From: Adineta ricciae
Taxonomy: Eukaryota; Rotifera; Eurotatoria; Adinetida; Adinetidae
DNA length: 64,000 nt
Direction: 5' to 3'
NCBI GenBank assembly: GCA_905250025.1
Contig: CAJNOJ010000352.1
Coordinates: 33,535-97,534 of the forward strand
The notes below the pieces were generated by a model. That model had not been told where the DNA came from, searched no databases, and worked only from the letters and a program-made list of their open reading frames with translations. Positions 46,244 through 56,762 of this stretch are shown here, piece by piece (the first letter of the stretch is position 1; every line of letters begins with the position of its first letter). The position numbers were made by a program, and so were the translations under genes.

Positions 46244-47802
46244 ACAGATGCATTTTGATTACTTTTTGCAAAAGAGTCATTTTTTGTAAATAAATCTCGG
46301 TATATTCAACTATATATTGACAAATTTTCATTTTTTTAGAAGTAACCCTCATCCTATGGATTCGTTGATTCTTCTCTGAAAGAATTGTTCTACTGCTGAA
46401 CATATTCAGACACATTGAAAAACGACTAGGGCATTGTGATTATTACTAGATATCAGCTAGACCATGATATTGTGTCCCACACGAAAATCAATACAAGACA
46501 AAGATTCTTCTTTTTTTCATGAATCAAATCAATCACCCATTTGTCAGAGAATAGTTTTCAGGTACTAGCTATGTTTACTAAAGATCCCATTGCTTAATGG
46601 TTAGTTATTCGTAGGTCTTCCCCTGGCCAGCCGCTCACAGCTACACATTAATCTTTATACTCTGTTTTTCTACTTTCACGAAAATGACATTGTTTTGAAT
46701 ATTTTCATGAAGGAATATGCATGAAATTCCTTTTAAAAGTCGTTCTTTAAGTATGATAAGGTTGTTCGAAATGTATACTTTAAAGTTAATCTGGAATGCT
46801 AACGCCTAGTCGTTCGTCAGCCTACCTTCGGTCGATCACTCAAGGCTAGCCGTTGTCTTCATAGTTAATAAGATACAATTACACTGACGAGTACACCTTT
46901 TGGAGATCTGTCTCCTGTAAAATTCTATCGAAAGACCTTACGTATCATAGTTCATGATACAAATATCATATTCAATAGGTAGTATTTTTCTGATTTCTTG
47001 GATGACAAATATGATAATGTAAGATATGCTAAATCTTTTCGTGCAACGGTCTACACCACTATTTTCGCACACGTCATATCCAGAAATAGCGTTGCATCCA
47101 CTACCTTCTACACAAGATTTTAGAAAAAGAAAGGAAGAAGACAGATTTTAGTGAGCAATTAAAAATTAACAACGGATTCGAGTTCCTCGACTCCGACTAC
47201 CTTACTAGTACTCAGTCTTTAGTGGCTATCGGTAAATTTCAATGATTCAAGAAATGCTGCTTTCTGGTTGGATTGGACAGACAGGCAAACTTTAAGCTTT
47301 TTGAGTCCAGGATTTAACCGCTGTATTATCTTTTCTTTCAGAAAAGGAAGTAAATATGCTGAAATCCTTTTTTTAGCTGGACAAAGTCCCGTTTCTAAAT
47401 TTCGTTGTCCGAAAGACAGTCAATGTTGAGTACACCAAAAATACTGTCATCCATTATGCGGATGCGTTAATCATTGTGTTAATGCCACTTTTACAACTGA
47501 TTAACTTAAAGACAATATCTAGCTTTTATCTAATTTATAAAAGATGCTAAAACGTATGAACTGTAAAATTACACTGAAGATGATTCACGTTGATTTCGTG
47601 TACATTGATTGGCGAATCGATTATTATACTGCTTGACACAGGTTCGTATGCCTAAGATAGTGATTGTTTTCTTTTGTTCTGTGCATAATAGAAAAGGGCT
47701 ATCGAGAACACGTATACTCATTACATAAACGCACGTGGATGATTATGACGAACCTCTTTTTCACATACAACTACTGTTATTTCGAACACTGTTGATTCAC
47801 GA
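46244..47802. other. Rest of block-B insertion and PhoD 5' flank
   Basis: 46244-47405 has no counterpart in A and no recognised gene, tRNA or terminal repeat. From about 47408 it matches A (from about 17470). Confidence 0.4.
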
Positions 47803-49848
47803 ATGGCGCATGACAAATCGAAGAGTGCTGAAAATGAAATATTAGATAAACATGGCGATTTGGAAGTTAATGCACCAAATCCAATCAATGTCGATCCTCA
47901 ATTTATGGGTGATTATCCATTACCCAAAGCAACCACTTCAAAAATTCCTCAGATGGCTCCGCCAACTAAAGCAACAACTGATTCAGCTGCTGTCAATCGT
48001 CCACCAAAACCTCCCGGCCCTGCATTAGGTCCATATTTTCATTTCCTTACAACAGACCTAACTAAGATGTTGTGGATGGGCAGTGCATTGATTTTCCATC
48101 ATATTTCATATCCTCGGCCGAAAATGGAATTTACTTCAGATGTAAAAGTTGATTACAATTGGGAAGTGTTATATGAAAATATATTCGACTTTAGTGCTTA
48201 TCGCATCAATATTTCCATTGAATTACGTCCAGGAGAGGGTGACGATAAGGTCACTTGGGAAGTCGACTGGGGTGAACAAACGACTAATGGTTCGTTTCTT
48301 ATTGCACGTTGTGATCAAAACTGGCGTGGAGGTTTTTTCTCGTGCAATGGCTTCGACTCTTCTGTTCCTGAACGGGTTGCATCCGATTTGACTTATTCCA
48401 ACGTTTGGAATCATCTTCTTTCTGTTCACGAAGAAACTCCATTGCATTTGTTAATATGGGGTGGCGATCAGAATTATATTGACTTTATTTTCGAAGATAT
48501 TCCCTTTCTTCGTGCTTGGGTCAACATGGATTGGAATGAAAAGTGGATAACGGATTTTCGAGATGACCTTCGAGAACAGGTCGAGCAGTATCATTTCTAT
48601 ACTTACGCAGAAAATTGGGAACGTCGGCACGAAGTGAAACGAGCGCTTTCATCGATTCCCAGTGTGATGATGTGGGATGATCATGACATTTTTGATGGTG
48701 CGGGATCTTATCCTCCTCTACTGCACGATAGTCCTATGATGATGGGACTATTTTTAGCTGCGCAGAAAATGCGACTCTTGTTTCAGCATCATACGACATT
48801 CGATAGAGCACGTGATCATCAGTTATTCGGGTATCAAGGATATAATTTCTTTGCTCGTTGCGGCCGACATATAGCCATTCTCGGCGCTGATGGTCGGACC
48901 GAACGTGATGTCAAAACAGTCCATCATCCGAAAACGTGGGATATGATCTTTGATAGGCTCGAAAATGACTTGGATGGCGTTGAACACCTAGTAGTAGTAT
49001 TTCCTGTTCCATTTTCGTTCATTCGCTTTCATGTCGCTGAATCAGTTACTGAACGCGTAAAAAATTTTCCTAACAAATGGCGCAATACTCGGCTGATCAA
49101 AAAGAGTAATTCAATTTTTAATCTTCCGGAATTCTATGATGATCTTCTGGATGAATGGATTCATCATGAACATATTGAAGAGCGAAATCAAGTGCTCGCT
49201 CGTTTCCAACAGTTAGCCGAAAAGAAAAAAGTTCGAATTACTTATTTCAGTGGTGATGTTCATTGCTGTGGTGTCGGACGTTTCCAATCGATGGAACCCG
49301 ATCGACCAGCACCTGTGAATGACGCTAAACTGATGTATCAAATTATCTCTTCCGCAATTGTCAATATGCCTCCATCTCGGATGGCCATTCGTGCCTATCA
49401 TTTGTTCAATACTCATTGGAATCCGGTCGATCGTACGGAGGAGGAAATAATCAGCTTCTTCGAAAGAAGACCGGAGAATGCTAGAAAAGTAATTCATAGA
49501 AAACTCCGTCCAAATCGAAATTGGTGTTATTTTGAACGCATATCCAACCCAAATTCATCAGCTGTTACCGTTGTTCGAAAACACGGTCTTCGTATCCATT
49601 CATCTAGAAAGCACCATGTTCTGCCAATTAACTTAGGCGCTACTTCGAATAAAGAAGGTGAAGGTAGCCAAAAGCCTCCCATTCATGTTCATTCTCATCA
49701 TGGAAGGTGTCATGAACGAATTAACGAAGATGAACAACAGCTCGGAGACGATGTTTTACATATTCAATTATGGTTAGAAAGCGCTCGAAAACGTCGACAA
49801 GGCAGGCGATTCAATAGTTACAATTTACTTATCCCGAATCTCAAATAA
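47803..49848 (+). CDS. PhoD-like metallophosphatase (copy B, 681 aa)
   Basis: An uninterrupted frame of the same length as copy A. The GGDQNYID, WDDHDIFDG and SGDVHCCG metal-site motifs are unchanged. About 23 substitutions separate the copies, none in the metal-site motifs and roughly a third within the last 80 residues. Both copies thus appear functional and under purifying selection in the catalytic part. Substrate and location are unknown; no signal peptide is seen. Confidence 0.88.
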   Translation: MAHDKSKSAENEILDKHGDLEVNAPNPINVDPQFMGDYPLPKATTSKIPQMAPPTKATTDSAAVNRPPKPPGPALGPYFHFLTTDLTKMLWMGSALIFHHISYPRPKMEFTSDVKVDYNWEVLYENIFDFSAYRINISIELRPGEGDDKVTWEVDWGEQTTNGSFLIARCDQNWRGGFFSCNGFDSSVPERVASDLTYSNVWNHLLSVHEETPLHLLIWGGDQNYIDFIFEDIPFLRAWVNMDWNEKWITDFRDDLREQVEQYHFYTYAENWERRHEVKRALSSIPSVMMWDDHDIFDGAGSYPPLLHDSPMMMGLFLAAQKMRLLFQHHTTFDRARDHQLFGYQGYNFFARCGRHIAILGADGRTERDVKTVHHPKTWDMIFDRLENDLDGVEHLVVVFPVPFSFIRFHVAESVTERVKNFPNKWRNTRLIKKSNSIFNLPEFYDDLLDEWIHHEHIEERNQVLARFQQLAEKKKVRITYFSGDVHCCGVGRFQSMEPDRPAPVNDAKLMYQIISSAIVNMPPSRMAIRAYHLFNTHWNPVDRTEEEIISFFERRPENARKVIHRKLRPNRNWCYFERISNPNSSAVTVVRKHGLRIHSSRKHHVLPINLGATSNKEGEGSQKPPIHVHSHHGRCHERINEDEQQLGDDVLHIQLWLESARKRRQGRRFNSYNLLIPNLK

Positions 49849-50433
49849 ACTTCCATTGTTGTACAATTTTTCACTTTATAATGTAATCCAGTATATCTAT
49901 AATGACAGTAACTCACTTATCGATGCCGAAAAGTTCACGGAATAAGTATAGACTATTTACATTTGCATCGCGGCTAGATGTCACTAAACTTCAACGATCT
50001 AAAACACCTTCGACGACTTTCCTATTGAGTTTACTGATGTCAACGTTCTCTGATGTTTCTTTCTGAGCGTACCGAGAAATTGCGTTGCTTATTTCAATCT
50101 TAGAGAACAGACTTAGTACTTGGAAATTTAGCCTATTCAGGTGCTTTATTTGTGGTACTTGACTCAATAATTCTGAATTTCAATCCTTCGAGTATGATAA
50201 TTGACTGCTTGAATGAATATTAAGTATCTGCATGTTTCAATTATTCGTACTCAAGTGTTCTATATTACATCCACGTATGTAATCATCGAGAGAAAGTCAA
50301 ATTCTCGCTCACAGAATGCTTTTCTGACTCTCAGATTAATTCTTTAGATCAATGGAGGCTCAATATTGAGAATTTTTTTATTAGTGCACGGAACGAGCAT
50401 GAGGACTTCCAAAATACTCAAAAATATGTAATA
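49849..50433. other. Intergenic between PhoD and defensin-like gene, block B
   Basis: Contains about 150 bp more than block A (around 50050-50080 and 50200-50330). Nothing recognised. Confidence 0.4.
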
Positions 50434-50733
50434 CTAATGATTCGTACAGCAGCATTCAAAAAGGGCACATCCACCGCGTTTGTAGCCTCTGTCTTTGCAT
50501 CCGCTATTGCATGGCCCTCCGCCAATTGGACAACCAAAACCGATGAAACAAGCCCCACGACGTACTCGAAGTGTTCGACTTTCACCTTCAACTAATACCG
50601 TCTTGACTGCTAAAACAATACGTGCATATGGTAACATAGAATCAACTTATAATAATTCACACATGTACTTACAAACTGAGAAGCTCAGTGTTATGAGAAA
50701 CACAGCAAGGAACAGTAGTGGAACTGGTCGCAT
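50434..50733 (-). CDS. Secreted CS-alpha-beta defensin-like peptide (copy B, 78 aa)
   Basis: Exons 50733-50673 and 50609-50434 with a 63-bp intron, as in copy A. Signal peptide, RVRR processing site and all 8 mature Cys are retained. Substitutions fall in the propeptide (about 4) and between the Cys of the mature part (about 6, for example PFGGG to PIGGG and KDRRYRRGS to KDRGYKRGG). The intron acceptor is tagcag, a possible alternative NAGNAG site in both copies. Likely antimicrobial, by family. Confidence 0.78.
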
Positions 50734-51657
50734 TTGATCACTTAGACAAAGGTAATATCGCTGAGAGCTGCTCGGTAGTTGATTTAAGAGTGCGAATATA
50801 TCCGTGTGCATTTTTGGCTTCTCTTATATACACGTCGCTGAGAGGTGATGTATGAAAAATTATTTAAATCCTTCTGTCAATACTGGTAGGAGAATATTTA
50901 TTTGTCTGTAGAACAATATTGTTAACTTTCGCAAAACTCTTTTCAAAAACGATAGAAATACGTAGTATAGACTTTAATTTCTTCTAGTAATCAAGTCTCT
51001 GTACAACATAGGACTACAGAGATAAACAGATCCATATAATATGCGTAGATCATCTCAAAGCTCATGATTCATGATTTCAATACACTCGTGCAATTTAGCT
51101 CATTTACATTTTCCGGAAGAAAGCATTTGGTGAATGAAACTTGAATACAACCATTAAATTTCAATAATAAATATTGGTACCTACTCACAAAGAAAGATCC
51201 TCAGACCTATCGCTCAATTTCGAATCAAGTATACACATGCTAACGCTCGTAGTACGTTTCATGTTTTGCTGAACCATACCAGAAAAACATCAAGTTCAAA
51301 AACTTGCTGCAGCAATTTGATTCTTTTATTTTTAAATAGCAGATCGATAGCTATATGTAGTTGTGTTATTTTTCATACTTGAGTGTTGTCTATGTACAAT
51401 CTTGAAAGTGCATCTGCGTTCATTATTTTCAGCTAATCAAGTGCTATATGGTAATGAAAATGTCAACACAATCATTACCAACATGTCTGTTCATAGAAAT
51501 TGTCGCTTTGTTTCTGAATATTCCGAAACCGATCGGATTTGCTGTCATGGCTAAACAACATTCTCACGATGAAGAACATTTTAGGTAACGCTCATTCTAT
51601 TTGTTCAAGCCTGTACAACATAAAATAGATGAATATTTAAGAAATAGAAGGAGGATC
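50734..51657. other. Intergenic, block B
   Basis: Includes the TATA-like element (about 50823-50832) of the defensin-like gene. Otherwise nothing recognised. Confidence 0.45.
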
Positions 51658-52666
51658 TCATTGATGGATTGATTTTATACAGCCTCCATTTGCATATATG
51701 TGTTTTGAATTAACCTGATTGTGTTTCCGCCAGAATCGTAACTGGTTTTTAGCTTCTTGACGAAACCGACTGGATGACAGCAGAAACATGTAACAACTTC
51801 CCTAGAACGAATCAAATATTTATCTACACCACTATAAAACTAAACATACTTACCGAAAAGTACAGATAGTATATCAAATTAGCCACCGTGGAAAAGAAAT
51901 CTTCAATCTCCAGACGATTCTTGGACTTGCTCACATTCGATGTCATCAGCATATAGGCACCATGAACTCCATACTGAATGTAACTAATCAAGATCAATAG
52001 TGCTTCGATCAGAATCATTCGAACTAGTTGTCGATCGGCTTGTTGTTCAGCAAGTATGCGTGTCGAATGAATATTTCGGTACGCCAGATATCCAAAGATA
52101 ACCATTATTGACACTGGAACAGTACAATTCAGAGTAATAAAGTATACCGATGGATAGTAAACAGCGAAGGAGAGATTATTACTCGCACAGATGTTAGTAA
52201 TTGATGAAATATTGTAGAATACTAGAAATGGAATTCCATGACAAAACCACACAATGATCATCACGATTAGAATTCGATGCGCCAGTTGAATGTTACTCAA
52301 ACGACGAAGAGAAACATTCTGAGATGTGGCAAAGTACTGATCGATTGTTGCCAAACATGAACAAGTTAAACTCAATAGACTGAGAGTAGCGATACAGAAG
52401 TTTCTGATTTTACACCAGCTAACGGATGTACGAGTGAGATCAATTCCATCACCCGACATAACTATACGTGAAACTAGATTGATCATGATATACAAAATAT
52501 TGAAAAGAGAACCGATGAAAAAATAAAAGATGCAAGAGCTCGTGCGATAAGATCGACCGTTAGAGAATACTAAGATGTTGATTGTATTGCCGATGATTCC
52601 AGCAATAGCAAGAAAAGAACCAAGAAAGAGCGTGAGTTGCTCACCAATGTCCAATAACGAGATCAT
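51658..52666 (-). CDS. Rhodopsin-like 7TM receptor (copy B, 318 aa)
   Basis: Exon 1 is 52666-51854, the intron is 51853-51802 (52 bp) and exon 2 is 51801-51658. Seven segments, DQY at the end of TM3 and the same cytoplasmic tail ending as in copy A. Most differences from A lie between TM6 and TM7 (the STMSSLIYYL region and the preceding loop). In that loop copy B has SKSKNRLEIEDF where A and C have an IKSxNRL type. The frame could be extended upstream to 52705 but without an ATG, so the Met at 52666 is used. Ligand unknown. Confidence 0.82.
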
Positions 52667-53659
52667 TATTGTCAGTATTTCAAGTATGATCTGTAAGAAA
52701 TTCAAATAGGAAATGAACTAACAGCGTTGCCTTTTTATTCCATTTTTTATGCAGTATATATCCTACAGAGTATGATGCATAGTTCTCATAAAAAGGCACT
52801 GACATCCACACCTTCATTTCTAAGAAGAAATTAATTTAACTTTGCCGTGAAAATTCTTTTTTTGATAAATCTATCCTTCTTCTTGTACTTGTGGCCCCAA
52901 TGGCTGAAAGTATCCGCATTATTTAATTAAAAATATGAGAAAACGATGTGAACGCGCTAATCTGTTTAACAGACTGACAATTACGTCGCACATTTCTCAT
53001 CAAAACTGTCAGTGATAACCCGTTCATATTCGTTCTAAAGACATCTTCATATCACCTGCAACGTTCAACACTTGTCCAAAAGTAGAAGTCAAAAACTACA
53101 CAATTTCATAGCTTCCGACTTTAACAAGAAAAGACATTCATTCAGTCCTATATGATCTTTTTTTATGAATCGAATGAATATGTTCATATTACCAAAACGG
53201 TGGTCAAAATGCGTGAAAGAACAAACGATAGTATGACTTGAATAAGAGAAGAGAACATCTCGTGATGATGAAAAGTCGCGAGAGGGTTGAACGGCTTATC
53301 GAGTGCCTAACAAAGTTGCGCTACACCCTTACGAATAATACAAGATACATGATTGTTTACGCAAAAGAAATCAGAGTTATCAGCAATAATTTAGAAACAG
53401 TGTTGAATATTTCTCAATTGTCACTGTAAATTTAGTTTGCCACAAATATGTACCAGCAAGATCAATGAATCATCCGGAAGAAAACGATTCGTCATATTAC
53501 TCGAACATATTTTCCGTTTTAGTCGAATAAATCATCGAATAATATTGAGTAAGAACGAGACAAATGAATCACATGGCTAAAAACACTTACTACCTTTATT
53601 TATTTATTTGTCGTTGTGAAATTATATATTCACCAACCACGATCAATCAAATATCACGA
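52667..53659. other. Intergenic, block B
   Basis: Counterpart of 22578-23639. The frame 53238-53429 may be an N-terminal piece of the pseudogene that follows. Confidence 0.4.
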
Positions 53660-56240
53660 CATCTTATGTTCGATTGAGACAATCAAGTGATTGTTTGTTA
53701 AGAAAAATGGATGAACTTCTCGGCAATAACTTCGATCAGAACCGAGTTATTTTGTGTCTTCCTCCTGAAGATAAGCTGGATGCATTCAAGAAACATTTCA
53801 ATCAAATGAATGTTTGTTATACAAATTTAGATTCGTGCCTACACTTCATTCGATCCACTGAAAACACAAAGAAAATATTTCTAATCGCTTTTTCTGAATC
53901 TATCGACCATCTTTTATCGAATATTGATGTCTTCAAACAGCATCGATAACTGTAAGTTTATTTATCACGATCAACTCAATATCATTGGCATTGTCAACCA
54001 ACTCGATCGTTTATACGCATCACTTCAACAACAGCTCCGCGCAGTGGACGAAGAGAACTCTCACTGGATCGCTTATAATCAAACACATGCAATGCACAGA
54101 CATTTATACAAACAAGCAAACGACTTCCTCTGGAGTCATCTGTTTCATAAAGTCATACACCCACTTTCCACATGATCAACTGGCTAAACAACAACTGCTC
54201 GACTTTCTTCACTCATCTATACTCAATAACAACATCAATACCACTTCGACGATGCCATCGGTTGGTATTGGAATCATCCAGATGTGCAACAAACTCTTGA
54301 TAAAGCACTGCGAACACAAAATATTGATGACCTCTATCGTCTTCGGTATTTTCTTGGTGATTTGTTGAAGAACTTCACTCAATAAGTGCCATGCATTGTG
54401 TATCGATCAGTCGGACAAACGATTAAAACGAGTCCTGTTCGATTGACTCTCGACAGCCATGGACTCTCAATCACACAAAAGTATCTTCAACATGCAACGC
54501 AACAATGGGACGATGCAAGTATTGCACTTCTGTTTGGCAGGTTTCTATGCGACATGTGCCAATATGATGAAGCACAGAACTTTTTTCACTATCTCAAAGA
54601 TGATCATTCTGCAACAGAAGATTTACCTTGGATCGAACAGTCACTTGGTCACATCCTTTCGTCGAAATGTCAATGGAATGAGGCAAAAGTCTATCTGGAT
54701 CAATCTTATCATCGAATGATCAGCCATGAACCACTACAAATCAAAGATTCGACTGTTGTTCTCCAAAGTCTTGGTCAAGTTCTAGAAAGACAGGGAAAAG
54801 TGGAAGAATCGTATGAGTTGCATGAGAAAGCATTGTTGATTCGAAAGCAATTCTATTCCTTCGATTATCCACGCATTGCTGATAGTCTGGAGTGTTTCGG
54901 TCTGGTCGGCGAAATGAAGAAAAACGATGGTCAAGTTCTACATGTCATGGAACAAGCGTTGGCCATTCGAGAAAAGTATTATGGACATTTTCATGCTGAT
55001 ATTGGTCAAAGTTTGAATAAGATGAACGAATTGTTACTCGAACGAGGTGAACATGACAAAGCCTTGTCAAATCAAAATCGAGCGATGTCAATTTATAAGG
55101 AGTCGTATCCATGTGCACATGTGACAATTGTTGATACACTGATATGTATGAGTCGTGTTTTTCATTATCAAGCAAAATACGAAAAATGTTTAAATTTGTT
55201 ATTAAAAACTTCAATGACGATCAGAAGATTATTCGAAGCAGGCCATTATAAATTTTCCCTAATATTATGCAATATCGGGCATATCCGACATAGGCAAAGT
55301 ATATTTAATGAATGCTTAGAATTTTACTGTGATACATTCATGAGAGCGGAGAAATTTCTTTCATCCAAACATCTAGATATTACTTTGCACTTACGGAATA
55401 TTCTAGAAAAATTTTATCCATCATACATTCTTTTGATTACTGATGTGGTCTATTGTATAGGAAACACGCTAAGTGAACAAGGAAAACTCGATGATTATTA
55501 TATCAATGGCAGCGTTCAAGTAAGTCCAGTTCTTATCAGTGTTGCTGGTATTTTGATCAAACAGAAAAAAACTTGATAAACCACTTTTTTTCTATCAACG
55601 TGCAAACTATATAACAGACAAAGTGGATTCACTTAACCCAGATGAGTAATTACAAACTTTGAATTGCTTGATTCAGCATGCATGGCAGCTAGAAAGGAAA
55701 GTTGATTTCGAGCAAGCTGTTGCTTATCATCATCAAATATTGGAAATACAACGAAATTGTTATTCGAACTCTCATCAACACGTTTTACGCACTATTATGC
55801 GCATTGGCTCGTGTTACTAGCGTTGTCGTAGACACCATCAATCAAGGGAATCTTATTCTCAAGCTCTAGCCTTATGGAAAGAATTTAATCCAGATGAATA
55901 CAATGATAATCTCACAACAGAAGACTTTCATGAATACTTCTTGACAGTACAGTCGTGTCCTTCTTTTGATGAAAAGAAAATAGACGATGCTTTATTCAGA
56001 CTAGAAACAGGTTATCGAAGATGACGTGATTACGAATTGTCCCTCCAGTTTGAAATTCAGTGCTATCGAAAGCGTGAAAAACACCTCCCGTCCAATGACT
56101 TTTCTATTGGGTAAAGCTTAAAAAGCATTGTTTTTTGTTATGATCAACTTCATCAATTGAAGAGGGCGTTAGAATATTATTAACAAGCGTTAATCATTTA
56201 CCAGAAATATTCATCTTACTCAGGGTGAGGATCAAAGAAA
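53660..56240 (+). pseudogene. ART/TPR-family pseudogene without its ART domain (copy B)
   Basis: Pieces in order: an N-terminal domain (53674-53949, DELLGNNFDQNRVILCLPPE), continued after a frame change (53960-54175, FIYHDQLNII, then FLWSHLFHKV), a further shifted piece (54170-54240, PHDQLAKQQLLDF), and a helical segment ending LRYFLGDLLKNFTQ with an in-frame TAA at about 54384. Next come VYRSVG, where an ADP-ribosyltransferase domain would start, and RLTLDSHG, where one would end; the ~140 residues between are missing. A 396-residue TPR array (54386-55576) is open. More TPR units follow to about 56220 with several stops. The same layout with an intact ART occurs in the next gene. The TPR part might still be translated alone. 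Confidence 0.7.
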
Positions 56241-56762
56241 GATAATCATAGGAATGCTGTGAACATTGGATGGAGCTTAATTTCGAAGTATTTATAAATA
56301 TTATGAAGGGTGATTTGTTGAGAACTGCTCTGAGCTCTTCACCACTCACCAAAGAACTTCACATTAATAAGAACCACAGTGATAAAGATATGTGAATATC
56401 CTGCTATATTATTTAATTGTTCTCAACAATGAGAGATTTTTATGGCTGTGATCACGTCAAATCATCATTCTATTACAGACTATCGATAGCTTGTTTGAAC
56501 ATCGATTTTGAATTCTATTCATAAACTATCCACTTCCTACTTTTTCGTGAAGGAAAAGCAAGGTAAAAGTACAAACACATGTGATATCATTACTGTTACA
56601 GTAAACAATTCGAATTACTCATAGCTGTATGACGTCAATCTATTACGTCGCTAATATTTTGTTTGTGTTTTATAATATAAACAACAGGTGATTTATGTTG
56701 GAAAAAGACAGATTCAGGCATGAATAAAAACATATCTTTTTGTGACATTCTAGCGCAGCTCA
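56241..56762. other. Right edge of block B and ART gene 5' flank
   Basis: Similarity to A ends at about 56686. A TATA-like word (ttataatataaac, about 56668-56680) lies within the conserved part, about 85-95 bp before the ART start codon. Whether it drives this gene is unknown. Confidence 0.4.

Larger units (their letters stand above)
33728..56686 (+). repeat. Duplicated block B (about 23 kb, direct orientation)
   Basis: Colinear second copy of block A. It carries extra sequence relative to A at about 38306-38660, about 44290-44400, 44967-45265, about 45370-47405, about 50200-50330 and about 54925-55960, and lacks about 0.9 kb at the position of 16225-17150. Its right edge lies about 75 bp before the start codon of the ADP-ribosyltransferase gene. 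Confidence 0.9.

Noticed and set aside
46560..46680. Possible tRNA-like stretch
   Set aside because: It has a tnaatggttag-like D-arm word, but no matching anticodon and T-arm or acceptor stem could be paired.
45370..47405. Transposable element in the block-B insertion
   Set aside because: No terminal inverted or direct repeats, no target-site duplication and no transposase or reverse transcriptase frame seen.
52667..52705. N-terminal extension of the receptor genes (also 61851-61889)
   Set aside because: The extension begins with a non-ATG codon and is interrupted in block A by a 2-bp difference; the first ATG is common to all three copies.
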